A stretch of 64,000 bases of DNA from Streptomyces hoynatensis (GCF_003626535.1 NZ_RBAL01000005.1:186001-250000); one strand, 5' to 3'. Shown: positions 28,248 through 37,421, counted from the first letter of the stretch. Notes: a model not told the origin generated them from the sequence alone. Made by a program: numbers and translations.

Positions 28248-29179
28248 CGATCGCCGAACAGTCCGGCATGCGGTCCTCGGTCATCCTCCGGGACGGCCCC
28301 TGGACCCACCGCGACGTCGCCGCCAACGGCGCCCGCTTCCACATCGCCGAGGCCGGCGAGGGCCCGCTGGTGCTGCTGCTGCACGGCTTCCCGCAGTTCT
28401 GGTGGGCCTGGCGGCATCAGCTGACCGCCCTCGCCGACGCCGGCTTCCGGGCCGTGGCCATGGATCTGCGGGGCGTCGGCGGAAGCGACCGCACCCCCCG
28501 CGGCTACGACCCGGCGAACCTGGCGCTCGACGTGACCGGCGTGATCCGCTCCCTCGGCGAGCCGGACGCGGCCCTCGTCGGCCACGACCTGGGCGGCTAC
28601 CTGGCCTGGACGGCGGCCGTGATGCGGCCGAAGCTGGTCAGGCGGCTGGCCGTCGCCTCCATGCCGCACCCGCGCAACTGGCGGGCCGCCCTGCTGCGCG
28701 ACCCCAAGCAGACCGCGGCCAGCTCCTACATCTGGGGCTTCCAGCGGCCCTGGCTGCCCGAGCGGCAGCTGGCCGCCGACGAGGCGGCGGCCGTGGGCAG
28801 GCTGCTCGAGGCATGGTCGGGCCCGCGGGGGCCCGAGCCCGAGGACGTCGAGGTCTACCGCAGGGCCATGACCATCCCCTCCACGGCGCACTGCGCGATC
28901 GAGCCCTACCGCTGGATGGTCCGCTCGATCGTCCGGCCCGACGGCATCCAGTTCAACCGCAGGATGAAGCGCCCGGTGCTGGTGCCCACCCTGCACCTGC
29001 ACGGCTCCCTCGACCCGGTGCTGCGCACCCGCAGCTCGGCCGGCTCGGGCGAGTACGTCGAGGCGCCCTACCGCTGGCGGCTCTTCGACGGCCTCGGGCA
29101 CTTCCCGCACGAGGAGGACCCGGTCGCGTTCAGCGGCGAACTCGTCGACTGGCTGCGTGACCCCGAGCCGGACCGCTGA
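28244..29179 (+). CDS. Alpha/beta hydrolase, epoxide-hydrolase-like
   Basis: 311 aa from ATG 28244. HGFPQFWWAW is the oxyanion HGxP motif of epoxide hydrolases. The nucleophile is Asp in GHDLGGYLAW, and the general-base His is in GLGHFPHEEDP. A helical cap lies between. An aspartate nucleophile favours epoxide hydrolase (or dehalogenase) over esterase. Cytosolic, no signal peptide. Coupled to the holin-like gene in front. Confidence 0.88.
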   Translation: MTIAEQSGMRSSVILRDGPWTHRDVAANGARFHIAEAGEGPLVLLLHGFPQFWWAWRHQLTALADAGFRAVAMDLRGVGGSDRTPRGYDPANLALDVTGVIRSLGEPDAALVGHDLGGYLAWTAAVMRPKLVRRLAVASMPHPRNWRAALLRDPKQTAASSYIWGFQRPWLPERQLAADEAAAVGRLLEAWSGPRGPEPEDVEVYRRAMTIPSTAHCAIEPYRWMVRSIVRPDGIQFNRRMKRPVLVPTLHLHGSLDPVLRTRSSAGSGEYVEAPYRWRLFDGLGHFPHEEDPVAFSGELVDWLRDPEPDR

Positions 29180-29274
29180 CCGGCCCGCCGCGCCTGGCAC
29201 ATGCCAGACGCATACGCCGGGCGAGTTCGCTCCCGGGAGGTTACTGACCTTGGACCCCGGGCAGGGACGAGGGT

Positions 29275-29463
29275 ATGGGCTGGACGCACGACTACCGTGA
29301 CGTGGCACGTGAGCGAGGCGGCAATGGCGCCGCCACCCGGGAGCAGGGCGCCGTGCGGCGCCTCCAGAGCGGCACCCTGCCGGACCCGATGATCGGCTTC
29401 CCGGACATCCTGCGCCGCCGGGCGCGCTGGGTGAGCGCGCGCCTGCGGCACCCGCGCGGCTAG
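29275..29463 (+). CDS. Small conserved-looking protein, unknown function
   Basis: 62 aa, starting MGWTHDYRDVARERG and ending in a basic helix FPDILRRRARWVSARLR. The ATG follows GACGAGGGT. Codon positions are GC-biased as in real genes, but the frame is short and no domain is recognised. Lies between the hydrolase and marP, convergent with marP by 27 bp. Confidence 0.45.
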   Translation: MGWTHDYRDVARERGGNGAATREQGAVRRLQSGTLPDPMIGFPDILRRRARWVSARLRHPRG

Positions 29464-29490
29464 CGCCACGGAACGCCGGTCCTGCCGGGC

Positions 29491-30690
29491 TCACATCGCG
29501 CAGTCCTGGCTGTCCACCGGCTCGTCGGCGGCGCGGCCCCTGGTCGCGGCCTCCCGCACCTCGTCGCTGGTCAGCGCGTATCCGGTGTGCTCGTCGTCGA
29601 GGGACTTGGCGAAGATCACGCCGAACACCCGGCCGTCGGGAGTGAGCAGCGGGCCGCCGGAGTTGCCGGGGCGCACCGTCGCGTACAGGGAGTAGACGTC
29701 GCGGCTGACCGCGCCCCGCCGGTAGATGTCGGGTCCGTCGGCCTGGAAGCGCTCGCGCACCCGGGCCGCCCGCACGTCGAAGGGCCCGCTCTCGGGGAAG
29801 CCCGCCACGATCGCGTCGTCCCCGGTGACGGCGTCGCCCTCGCTGAAGTGCAGGGCGGGCGCGTCGAGTCCGGGCACGTCGAGCACCGCGATGTCCCGCT
29901 CCCAGTCGTAGAGGACGACGCTCGCGGTGTAGAGCCGTCCCCGGCCGCCGATCTGCACGGTGGGCTCGTTGACCCCGCCGACGACGTGGGCGTTCGTCAT
30001 CACCCGCTCGCGCGCGAAGACGAAGCCGCTGCCCTCCAGGACCTTGCCGCAGCCGGTGGCCGTGCCGACCACCTTGACGATGGAGCGGCGCGCCCGCGAG
30101 ACCGCGGGGCTGTCGGCGAGCCCGGGGTCGGGCGGCGGGACCCGGGTGATGGGCTCGGCGGTGAAGGGCGAGAAGACCTGCGGGAAGCCGTTCTGCGCCA
30201 GGATCGCGCTGAAGTCGGTGAACCAGGTGTCGGCCCGCTCGGGCACCACCTCGGAGATGCCGAGCAGGATGCGCGAGTCCCGCACCTCGCGGCCCACCGT
30301 GGGGAGGGTGGTCGTCGCGAGGGCGGAGCCGATCAGCCAGGCCACGGCGAGCATCGCCAGCACGTTGACCAGGGCGCCGCCGGTCGCGTCGAGGGCGCGG
30401 GCCGGGGACCAGGTGATGTACTGGCGCAGCCGGTTGCCCCAGTGGGTGGTGAGCGCCTGCCCGACCGAGGCGCAGACGATGACCACGACCACCGCCGCCA
30501 TCACCCCTGCGCCGCCGGGCTCCGCCCCGTCGCTCGCCTCACGCCACACCACCGGCAGGGTGTAGACGGCGACGAGGCCGCCGCCGACGAAGCCGCTGAC
30601 GGACAGCACGCCGACGACGAAGCCCTGGCGGTATCCGACCACCGCGAACCACACGCCGGCGAGCAGGAGCAGAGCGTCGAGCACGTTCAT
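29491..30690 (-). CDS. marP: MarP-type membrane serine protease
   Basis: 399 aa from ATG 30690. Four N-terminal membrane helices (CvpA-like domain, residues 1-140) and an extracytoplasmic chymotrypsin-fold protease. Catalytic triad by motif: His235 (TNAHVV), Asp266 (RDIAVLD), Ser344 (GNSGGPL), almost the same spacing as H235/D264/S343 in M. tuberculosis MarP, which is needed for pH homeostasis in acid. A disulphide-prone Cys pair is present near the start of the protease and the C terminus. Encoded 14 bp after the CoA-Nudix gene, likely cotranscribed. Confidence 0.93.
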   Translation of the reverse strand: MNVLDALLLLAGVWFAVVGYRQGFVVGVLSVSGFVGGGLVAVYTLPVVWREASDGAEPGGAGVMAAVVVVIVCASVGQALTTHWGNRLRQYITWSPARALDATGGALVNVLAMLAVAWLIGSALATTTLPTVGREVRDSRILLGISEVVPERADTWFTDFSAILAQNGFPQVFSPFTAEPITRVPPPDPGLADSPAVSRARRSIVKVVGTATGCGKVLEGSGFVFARERVMTNAHVVGGVNEPTVQIGGRGRLYTASVVLYDWERDIAVLDVPGLDAPALHFSEGDAVTGDDAIVAGFPESGPFDVRAARVRERFQADGPDIYRRGAVSRDVYSLYATVRPGNSGGPLLTPDGRVFGVIFAKSLDDEHTGYALTSDEVREAATRGRAADEPVDSQDCAM

Positions 30691-30703
30691 GCCCGCCACC
30701 GTC

Positions 30704-31390
30704 TCACGCCCCGTGGTCGAGCGAGACCTCCCGGTCACGATCCCAGGGAGACTCCCACCCCGCGTAGTGGAGAATCCGGTCGATCACGCCCGCGGTGAAG
30801 CCCCACACGAGGGTCCCGGCGACCTCGAAGCAGGGGCCGCGGTACCCGCTGGGGTGCACGGCCGTGCCGCGGCAGCGCCGGTCGGCGAGCTCGCTGACCG
30901 GCACCCGGAAGACCCGTGCCGTCTCGGCCGGGTCCACGGGCCCGACCGGCGAGGGCTCGCGCCACCAGGCCAGCACCGGGGTGACCACGAACCTGCTGAC
31001 CGGGATGTAGAGCCGCGGCAGCGTGGCGAAGACCCGCACGCCCGCGGGGTCGAGGCCGGTCTCCTCACGGGCCTCGCGGAGCGCCGCGCGCACCGGCCCC
31101 TCGCCCTCGGGGTCGCCGTCCTCCGGGTCGAGGGCGCCGCCGGGGAACGAGGGCTGGCCCGCGTGTTCCCGCAGGCTGGAGGCCCTCTCCAGCAGCAGCA
31201 GCTCGGGGCCGTTCGCGCCCTCGCCGAACAGCACGAGCACGGCCGAGGGCCGCCCGCCGTCCGCGGGCGGCAGCCAGCGGCTCAGCTGGTGCGGCTCGAT
31301 GGTGGCGACGGCCAGGGCCAGGGGCCTGAGCCAGCCGGGCAGCTCTTCCGGGCCCGACACGAGGATGTCGGCTTCGTGCGCGCTGGTCAT
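30704..31390 (-). CDS. CoA pyrophosphatase, Nudix family
   Basis: 228 aa. LLLLERASSLREHAGQPSFPGGALD is the CoA-specific UPF0035-type motif, split here over LLER, LREHAGQ and FPGG. It runs into the Nudix box ending AALREAREETGL with the metal-binding glutamates. Such enzymes hydrolyse CoA to 3',5'-ADP and phosphopantetheine. It sits between nth and marP as in M. tuberculosis (Rv3672c). Confidence 0.9.
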   Translation of the reverse strand: MTSAHEADILVSGPEELPGWLRPLALAVATIEPHQLSRWLPPADGGRPSAVLVLFGEGANGPELLLLERASSLREHAGQPSFPGGALDPEDGDPEGEGPVRAALREAREETGLDPAGVRVFATLPRLYIPVSRFVVTPVLAWWREPSPVGPVDPAETARVFRVPVSELADRRCRGTAVHPSGYRGPCFEVAGTLVWGFTAGVIDRILHYAGWESPWDRDREVSLDHGA

Positions 31391-31516
31391 GTGGCCTCAC
31401 GGTGGGCGGGGGCGGCGGGTCTGGGGCGGCGGGCTGCGGTACCGGCGGGCCGGCTCGCCGGGGGGGCGGGCCGCGTCGCCGGCGGGCCGGGCGGCGCGCG
31501 GGGGCGGCCGCGGGGG

Positions 31517-32362
31517 TCAGGCGGCGGGCGCGGGCTTGCCCGGGTAGTCGGCCGGGGGGTTGAGCCGCTGGCCCGGCTGCCCGGCCAGCTCGTATTTCAG
31601 CAGCTTCTTCGCCTTCTCCGGATCGGTCTCGCCCTCGCCGAAGGAGGGGCACAGATGCGCGACGGGGCAGGCGCCGCACGCGGGCTTACGGCTGTGACAG
31701 ATGCGGCGGCCGTGAAAGATGACGCGATGGGACAGCAGCGTCCAGTCCTTCTTCGGGAAGATCTCCGCGACCTCGGCCTCGATCTTCTCCGGGTCCTTGG
31801 ACTCCGTCCATCCCCACCGGCGCGCCAGGCGCTGGAAGTGGGTGTCCACGGTGATGCCCGGCTTGCCGAACGCGTTCCCCAGGACGACGTGCGCCGTCTT
31901 GCGGCCCACGCCGGGCAGGGTGACCAGGTCCTCCAGGCGGCCTGGCACCTCGCCGCCGAACCGGTCGCGCAGCGCGGCCGAGAGCCCGAGCAGGGCCTTG
32001 GCCTTGCTGCGGAAGAAGCCGGTGGGCCGGACGATCTCCTCCAGCGTGGCCGGGTCGGCGGCGGCCATCTCCTCCGGGGTGGGGTAGGCGGCGAAGAGCC
32101 TCGGAGTCGTCTGGTTCACCCGCAGGTCGGTGGTCTGCGCGGACAGGACCGTCGCGACCAGGAGCTGGAAGGGGTTCTCGAAGTCCAGCTCGGGGTGGGC
32201 GTAGGAGAAGACGTCGGCGAGCACCCGGTCGATCTTCCTGGCCCTGCGGACCATGGCCAGCCGGCTCTCCTGCCGGGCGCCGGCCGGGCTCCCGCCCTGC
32301 CGCGCCCGGCCGGCGGAGGCCCGTTCGCTCTCAGCTGAATCCTGGCTTGCGCTCACCCGCAC
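31517..32362 (-). CDS. nth: Endonuclease III
   Basis: 281 aa. Bifunctional DNA glycosylase/AP lyase removing oxidised pyrimidines. The helix-hairpin-helix [14 protein letters not shown] carries the catalytic lysine, VDTH the catalytic Asp, and the [4Fe-4S] loop has the C-x6-C-x2-C-x5-C pattern in [17 protein letters not shown]. The N-terminal 35 residues before MVRRARKID are poorly conserved; an internal start near there is possible. Divergent from crp. Confidence 0.95.
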   Translation of the reverse strand: MRVSASQDSAESERASAGRARQGGSPAGARQESRLAMVRRARKIDRVLADVFSYAHPELDFENPFQLLVATVLSAQTTDLRVNQTTPRLFAAYPTPEEMAAADPATLEEIVRPTGFFRSKAKALLGLSAALRDRFGGEVPGRLEDLVTLPGVGRKTAHVVLGNAFGKPGITVDTHFQRLARRWGWTESKDPEKIEAEVAEIFPKKDWTLLSHRVIFHGRRICHSRKPACGACPVAHLCPSFGEGETDPEKAKKLLKYELAGQPGQRLNPPADYPGKPAPAA

Positions 32363-32528
32363 GGCCCTTCCTCGTCACGTTCGTTCACCCTGCCACCTCG
32401 CGCATCCCCGGGGCCCGTTGGCCACCCGGCCAGCGTAAACGGCCCCGCCGACATTCGTCCGGTGTCCGGCCGGGGCACGGCCGGAACCAGCCCCTGCCCT
32501 CGGGGTACCCGTCCCGGTAAGTCAAACT

Positions 32529-32544
32529 TGTGACTGATAGCACT
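32529..32544 (+). promoter_or_regulatory. Putative Crp operator upstream of crp
   Basis: TGTGACTGATAGCACT: a perfect TGTGA half-site and GTG-N8-CAC spacing as in Crp sites; the right half is imperfect (GCACT). It lies 77 bp before the crp start and would allow autoregulation, or control of divergent nth. Confidence 0.4.
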
Positions 32545-32620
32545 GCCGAGGCGTCCGGCATCATGAGGACGTGACCCGGCCGACCACGGCCGCCACGGCC
32601 GTCCATAGGAAAGGGAACTC

Positions 32621-33295
32621 GTGGACGACGTTCTGCGGCGCGCCCCGCTCTTCGCGGCGCTCGACGACGAGCAGGCCGCTGAGCTGCGCGCTTCCATGAC
32701 CGAGGTGACTCTGGCCCGCGGCGACACGCTCTTCCACGAGGGGGAGCAGGGCGACCGGCTCTACGTGGTCACCGAGGGCAAGGTGAAGCTGCACCGCACC
32801 TCCCCGGACGGCCGGGAGAACATGCTGGCCGTCATGGGCCCCGGCGAGCTGATCGGCGAGCTCTCCCTCTTCGACCCGGGCCCCCGCACCGCCACCGGCA
32901 CCGCCGTCACCGAGGTCAGGCTGCTCGCCCTCGGCCACGGCGACCTCCAGCCCTGGCTGAGCGCCAGGCCCGAGGTGGCCGCCGCGCTGCTGCGCGCCGT
33001 CGCGCGCCGCCTGCGCCGGACCAACGACAGCATGTCCGACCTGGTCTTCTCCGATGTGCCCGGCCGCGTCGCCAAGGCGCTGCTCGACCTGTCGCGCCGC
33101 TTCGGCGTGCAGTCCGAGGAGGGCATCCACGTGGTGCACGACCTGACGCAGGAGGAGCTGGCCCAGCTGGTCGGCGCCTCCCGCGAGACGGTCAACAAGG
33201 CCCTGGCCGACTTCGCCGCCCGCGGCTGGCTGCGCCTGGAGGCGCGCGCCGTCATCCTGCTCGACATCGAGCGCCTCGCGCGCCGCTCGCGCTGA
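32621..33295 (+). CDS. crp: Crp/Fnr-family transcriptional regulator
   Basis: 224 aa from GTG 32621, preceded by AAAGGGAAC. An N-terminal cyclic-nucleotide-binding beta barrel (FHEGEQGDRLYVVTEGKVKL, GELIGELSLFDPGPRTAT phosphate-binding cassette) is followed by the dimerisation helix and a winged HTH with LTQEELAQLVGASRETVNKAL. In Streptomyces Crp binds cAMP and controls germination and antibiotic genes. Divergent from nth, as in M. tuberculosis (Rv3676). Confidence 0.96.
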   Translation: MDDVLRRAPLFAALDDEQAAELRASMTEVTLARGDTLFHEGEQGDRLYVVTEGKVKLHRTSPDGRENMLAVMGPGELIGELSLFDPGPRTATGTAVTEVRLLALGHGDLQPWLSARPEVAAALLRAVARRLRRTNDSMSDLVFSDVPGRVAKALLDLSRRFGVQSEEGIHVVHDLTQEELAQLVGASRETVNKALADFAARGWLRLEARAVILLDIERLARRSR

Positions 33296-33319
33296 GACGC
33301 ACGCCGCCCGGGCGGGCCG

Positions 33320-33391
33320 GTTCACGGCTCCCCGGCGGTCACGGCTCCCCCGGCGGTCACGGCTCCCCCGGCGGTCACGGCTCCTCGGGGG
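33320..33391. repeat. 18-bp tandem repeat over the 3' end of the MBL hydrolase gene
   Basis: Units at 33320-33337, 33338-33355, 33356-33373 and a partial fourth at 33374-33391. The unit length is a multiple of three and each contains TGA in the same minus-strand frame, so the gene end has been tandemly duplicated downstream of its own stop. Confidence 0.85.
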
Positions 33392-34259
33392 GTATGGCCG
33401 CCTCCTCGGGCGGCGTCCCGGCCGGTTCCGGGAGGGCGTCGCGTTCCCGCAGGTAGTCGAGCTGGGCCCGTACCGAGAGCTCGGCCGCCGGCCACACCGC
33501 CCGGTCCACGTCCGCGTAGACGTGCGCCACTATCGCGGCCGCGGTGACGTGCCCGGCCGCCACCGCCGACTCCACCTCGGCCAGCCGCCTGGCCCGGTGC
33601 GCCAGGTAGTGGTCGATGGCGCCCACGGCGTCGGCGAGCACCGGCCCGTGCCCCGGCAGGACGGTGCGCACCCCCTCCTCCTCGGCCAGCGCCCGCAGCC
33701 GGCGCAGCGAGTCCAGGTAGTCCCCGAGCCTCCCGTCCGGGTGCACGACCACGGTCGTGCCGCGGCCGAGCACCGTGTCGCCGGTCAGCACCGCCGCGTC
33801 GGCCGTCAGCTGGAAGGACAGCGAGTCCGCGGTGTGCCCCGGCGTGGGCACGACCCGCAGTTCGAGGCCGCCGGTGGTGACGACGTCCCCGGCGCCGAGG
33901 CCCTCCTCGCCGAGCCGCAGCCGCGGGTCGAGGGCGCGCACCGGGCTGCCGGTCAGCTCCGCGAACCGGCCCGCGCCCTCGGCGTGGTCCGGGTGCCCGT
34001 GGGTCAGCAGGGTCAGGGCCACCCGGCGCCCGGCGCGTTCCACGGTGTCGATCACCCGCCGCAGGTGGGCCTCGTCCCGCGGGCCCGGGTCGACGACGAC
34101 CGCGAGCCGCGAGCCCGGCTCGGCCAGCACCCAGGTGTTCGTGCCGTCCAGGGTCATCGGCGAGGGGTTGGGCGCCAGCACGAGCGTCGCGCGCGCCGTG
34201 ACCTCGCCGTCCTTCACCTCGGGTGCGGGCGCCCCCGGCTGCCCGGCCGCCTCACTCAT
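33375..34259 (-). CDS. Metallo-beta-lactamase-fold hydrolase
   Basis: 294 aa. The motif HxHxDH is present as THGHPDHAEG, with further metal-site histidines in PTPGHTADS and PGHGP and Asp in LTGDTVLG. The LACTB2-like C-terminal helical domain ends in an RNase-like winged region (AAIVAHVYADVDRAVWPAAELSVRAQL). The gene family next to crp (Rv3677c in M. tuberculosis) has no firm substrate. Its ATG overlaps the stop of the upstream Nudix gene (ATGA), so the two are coupled. Confidence 0.9.
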   Translation of the reverse strand: MSEAAGQPGAPAPEVKDGEVTARATLVLAPNPSPMTLDGTNTWVLAEPGSRLAVVVDPGPRDEAHLRRVIDTVERAGRRVALTLLTHGHPDHAEGAGRFAELTGSPVRALDPRLRLGEEGLGAGDVVTTGGLELRVVPTPGHTADSLSFQLTADAAVLTGDTVLGRGTTVVVHPDGRLGDYLDSLRRLRALAEEEGVRTVLPGHGPVLADAVGAIDHYLAHRARRLAEVESAVAAGHVTAAAIVAHVYADVDRAVWPAAELSVRAQLDYLRERDALPEPAGTPPEEAAIPPEEP

Positions 34260-35170
34260 CCCTCTCCCGCCTCCGCCGCGTGGTCCGCTCGGCTTTCCCG
34301 GTCCGCCCGGTCTTCCAGGGCCGCCCGGCCTTCCCTGCTTGCTCGCCCGGGGCCCGGCGCCCCCGGCCGGCTCCGCCCGCTCTCCTTGAGCTTCCCGAAC
34401 TCGTCGTACCCCGGCCAGTCGAGCACCACCCGGTCGCCGTCCAGGCGGGCGGTGGCCATCACCGGCTCAGGCCGGCGGCCGGCGGCGGCCGCCAGGGCCC
34501 GGGCCGCGGTCGGGTATCCGGAGACCTCCCGCAGGGTCGCCAGGGTGGGCGGCAGCATCGACAGCTCGCCGCGCCCGCAGGCGGCGAGGGCGTCGGCGGG
34601 CCGCACCCAGGCCGCGTGGTCGGCCTCGGTCGAGGCGTTCCTGGTGCGCTGGCCGGCGGGCAGCGCCGCGAGGAAGAACCAGGTGTCGTACCGCCTGGCC
34701 TCGAACTCCGGGGTGATCCAGCGCGCCCACGGGCAGAGCAACTCCTCGCGCACCGCAAGCCCCCGCCGGGCGAGGAACTCGGCGAACGACAGCCGGTGCC
34801 CGGCCAGCGCGGCGCGGTCCGCCTCCCAGCCTGGCCCGGTGACGTCGGCGACCACGCTGCCCGGGGCGGCCCCGTCCGCGGGGCCCGCGAGCAGCACCCC
34901 GGCCTCCTCGAAGGTCTCGCGCACCGCGGCGTGCAGGACGGAGCCGTCCCTGGCGTCGACCGAGCCCCCCGGGTAGGCGTACGCGCCCCCCGCGAAGGCC
35001 ATGGTGGTGCGCCGGCGCAACATGAACACCTCGAGACCGCCGGGCCCGTCCCGCAACAGCAGGACGGTCGCCGCCACGCGCGGGGTCACCGGCTCCAGCT
35101 CGCCCCTGGCGAGCGCGCGAATGCGGTCCGGCCAGTCCGCCGGGTACCACCGGCCGTCGGTCGCTGCCAT
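34256..35170 (-). CDS. Nudix hydrolase, NUDT19-like
   Basis: 304 aa. Starts with a variable N terminus, then MLRRRTTMAFAGGAYAYPGGSVD and a Nudix helix HAAVRETFEEAGVLL with the metal-binding Glu pair. A long insert after the box and the overall size match the NUDT19/NUDT8-like group, which acts on acyl-CoA or CoA. The last 50 residues are low-complexity Arg/Ala/Glu. Translationally coupled to the MBL gene that follows. A TAGCAT hexamer 7 nt before the ATG suggests a leaderless mRNA. Confidence 0.85.
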   Translation of the reverse strand: MAATDGRWYPADWPDRIRALARGELEPVTPRVAATVLLLRDGPGGLEVFMLRRRTTMAFAGGAYAYPGGSVDARDGSVLHAAVRETFEEAGVLLAGPADGAAPGSVVADVTGPGWEADRAALAGHRLSFAEFLARRGLAVREELLCPWARWITPEFEARRYDTWFFLAALPAGQRTRNASTEADHAAWVRPADALAACGRGELSMLPPTLATLREVSGYPTAARALAAAAGRRPEPVMATARLDGDRVVLDWPGYDEFGKLKESGRSRPGAPGPGRASREGRAALEDRADRESRADHAAEAGEG

Positions 35171-35177
35171 TCCCCGG

Positions 35178-35183
35178 ATGCTA
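35178..35183 (-). promoter_or_regulatory. Putative -10 (TAGCAT) for leaderless Nudix-MBL transcript
   Basis: TAGCAT on the minus strand, 7 nt before ATG 35170. Confidence 0.4.
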
Positions 35184-35291
35184 CGCGCGTCGCCCGCCGG
35201 CGGACAGGGGTGCCCGGCGGGGCGGCCCGGCCCCCCGCCCGCCCGCGCGGTGGGGCGGGCGGGGCCGGGCGGGCCGCGGGCGGGGCGCCTT

Positions 35292-35807
35292 TCAGCCGCG
35301 CCGCTCCAGGATGCCCCGGACGAACGCCGCCTGGCCGACGTGCTGGGTGTCGTCGTTCACGACGCTGACCAGCCGGACGCCGAGGGTGACGTGCGGGGTC
35401 CAGGAGGTGTCCACCACCCGGGCCAGGTCCTCGTCGGCGAGCCCGGAGACGTACCCGATCGTCCGCTCGTGCACCGCGTCGTAGTAGCCGAGCAGCAGCT
35501 CGGCCGTGAGGCCGCCGACGGCCGCCACGTCCTCCGTGGTGTGGCCGTAGCCGGTGTCGCGGGGCGGGAGGCTCAGCCCGAACCGCTTGGCCCAGCCCTC
35601 CGAGGTCCAGATCTGGGGGGTCCCGGCCACGTCGGCCACGTGGTCGTCCTGCACCCTCGTCAGGTGCCACACCAGCCAGGCGATCGAGTTCGCCTCCGCG
35701 TCGAGGCGGGCGGTGAGCTCCTCCTGGCCGAGTCCCTCGACGACCTCGTGGACGGACTCCCTGACCCGGCCGAAGGCGTCGACGAGCAGGTCTGCGCTTG
35801 CGGTCAC
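35292..35807 (-). CDS. DinB-like / DUF664 four-helix protein
   Basis: 171 aa from GTG 35807 with GAGGAG upstream. A four-helix bundle of the DinB/YfiT group with metal-site histidines in IAWLVWHLTRVQDDH and VNDDTQHVGQAAFVRG. In actinobacteria this superfamily includes mycothiol-dependent transferases and isomerases, but the exact reaction cannot be read from sequence. First gene of the apparently accessory segment. Confidence 0.82.
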   Translation of the reverse strand: MTASADLLVDAFGRVRESVHEVVEGLGQEELTARLDAEANSIAWLVWHLTRVQDDHVADVAGTPQIWTSEGWAKRFGLSLPPRDTGYGHTTEDVAAVGGLTAELLLGYYDAVHERTIGYVSGLADEDLARVVDTSWTPHVTLGVRLVSVVNDDTQHVGQAAFVRGILERRG

Positions 35808-35985
35808 GGTGCTACTCCTCGTGTGGGCGGCGTGCTTCGCTCCCCCTGATCAGCTTGCCGCGGGCGCCCGTTGTTCCCGCCCCCGGCGCGCAGGCCGACC
35901 CGTACCCCCGCGTTGCGCCCCGCGGGGCGCCCCGGTGGGCGGCGACAGGTCTGCTGCCGGCCGCCCGGATGGCTGGGAAAGCCCC

Positions 35986-37242
35986 TTACGTGTCCTGAGC
36001 GGTGACGGGCGTGCCGCAGAGCGCGTGGTCGACGAGACGACTGGCGGCTTGCTCCTGCCGGAGGGTGTTGCCGGGCGAGTCGCCCAGGGCGGTGGACATC
36101 GAGACGGTGACGGTACGGCCGCCGTCGCGGGTCGCGCCGTTCAGAGTGATGTAGCCACTTTCGCCGCCTTCGTGGCCCCAGTAGCTGCCGCCGCAGGACA
36201 GCGGCCGGTTGACCAGGCCCAGGCCGTAGCGCCCGTCCGGCCAGAACGCCCGCATCTCCTCGTTGACCGGGACGGTGTCCTGCATCTCGGCGAGCCGTGC
36301 CCGGGGCAGCAGCTCGCCGCCGAGCAGGGCCTGGAAGAAGCGGTTGACGTCTGCGGTGACGGAGACGTAGCCGCCGGGGTCGGGGACGATGACCCGGGTG
36401 ACGTCGGCCCGTTCTCCGGAGGGGTAGACCTCGTAGGCGTTGGCGTGGGGGCGGCGGAGGGTGGGGGTGCCGCCCGGCAGGTAGGTGTGGTGCATGCCGA
36501 GTGGTCGCAGGATCCGCTCCTCGACCTCCTGGTGCCAGGGGTGGTTCGTGACCTTCTCGATGATCATGTCGAGCAGGACGTAGCCGGTGTTGGAGTAACC
36601 CCACCCGTCGCCGGGCGCGAAGTCCGGGCGGTGCCGTATCGCCCGCGCGACGATCTCCTGGGGGGTGTAGGTGTCGTACCGGTGCGCGTAGTACTCCTGC
36701 GGCGTGGCGAAGCCGGGAAGATCGTCGTGGAGGCCGCTGGTGTGCCGGAGCAGGTCGCGGATGGTGATCCGGCGCCCGTCGTTGCCGTTGCCGTGCACCA
36801 GGCCGGGCAGCCGGCGGTCCACGGTGTCGTCGAGCGCCAGTTTTCCCTCGTCGACCAGTTGCAGGACCACGGTGGCCACCAGGGCCTTGCCGGTGCTGGC
36901 CATCCGGAAATAGCCGTTGCGGGGCACCGGACGGCCGGTGCCCACCTCGGCGACGCCGCTGGTGGCGACCAGGTCCCGGCCGGCGCCGGTGGTGACCCGT
37001 GCCTGGACGCCGGTGATCCCCAGCGCCCGGATGGCCTCGGTGTCCCGGCTCAGGTCGTCCTGCCCGTATCCGGGCGCGGCCGCCTCGTGCTCGTCGGCGG
37101 GCAGCCGGGAGGCAACGGCCGTGCCGACGGCGAGCGCGGCCGCGGCAACGACCAGCCAGCGGCGGTGCCGCCGCCGTGCCGGCCGGGCGGGCGAGGGGGT
37201 GTTCCGGTGGTGCGGAGCGGAGGCCGGGTCTGTGGATGCCAT
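35986..37242 (-). CDS. Membrane-anchored serine hydrolase, beta-lactamase/DD-peptidase family
   Basis: 418 aa. A basic N terminus with one hydrophobic segment (residues 29-46) acts as signal anchor. Class C/DD-carboxypeptidase-type active site: S116-T-G-K119 and the tyrosine motif Y216-S-N218. The third motif is probably HEGGESGY near the C terminus (HxG). Likely substrates are D-Ala peptides or esters. Divergent from a histidine kinase gene 179 bp away, so it may be that system's target. Confidence 0.85.
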   Translation of the reverse strand: MASTDPASAPHHRNTPSPARPARRRHRRWLVVAAAALAVGTAVASRLPADEHEAAAPGYGQDDLSRDTEAIRALGITGVQARVTTGAGRDLVATSGVAEVGTGRPVPRNGYFRMASTGKALVATVVLQLVDEGKLALDDTVDRRLPGLVHGNGNDGRRITIRDLLRHTSGLHDDLPGFATPQEYYAHRYDTYTPQEIVARAIRHRPDFAPGDGWGYSNTGYVLLDMIIEKVTNHPWHQEVEERILRPLGMHHTYLPGGTPTLRRPHANAYEVYPSGERADVTRVIVPDPGGYVSVTADVNRFFQALLGGELLPRARLAEMQDTVPVNEEMRAFWPDGRYGLGLVNRPLSCGGSYWGHEGGESGYITLNGATRDGGRTVTVSMSTALGDSPGNTLRQEQAASRLVDHALCGTPVTAQDT

Positions 37243-37248
37243 GCCTCC

Positions 37249-37254
37249 ACGCTA
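37249..37254 (-). promoter_or_regulatory. Putative -10 (TAGCGT) of serine hydrolase gene
   Basis: TAGCGT on the minus strand followed by GGAGGC and the ATG at 37242. The GGAGG is too close to act as a normal Shine-Dalgarno, so a leaderless start is likelier. Confidence 0.35.
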
Positions 37255-37340
37255 GGTAAGCGAGGAAACGCCGATCGCTACCGCAGGCTCCCGAACCAGA
37301 GGTACAGCCAGCTGTAGTGCGCGCGGGGCGCACGGTCTCC

Positions 37341-37346
37341 TAGGGT
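37341..37346 (+). promoter_or_regulatory. Putative -10 (TAGGGT) of two-component operon
   Basis: TAGGGT, a common Streptomyces -10, 76 bp before the kinase start. No good -35. Confidence 0.35.
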
Positions 37347-37421
37347 CAACGCCCTGGGGTCTGCCACAACACCGTGGGGGTCCTCCACCGGCCTCCTGAA
37401 CGACCTGGGAAAGCGACACGA

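Noticed and set aside
33320..33391. CRISPR-like array (also considered at 8976-9026, 40834-40909 and 51323-51382)
   Set aside because: The units are directly tandem with no unique spacers, too few copies, and there are no cas genes.
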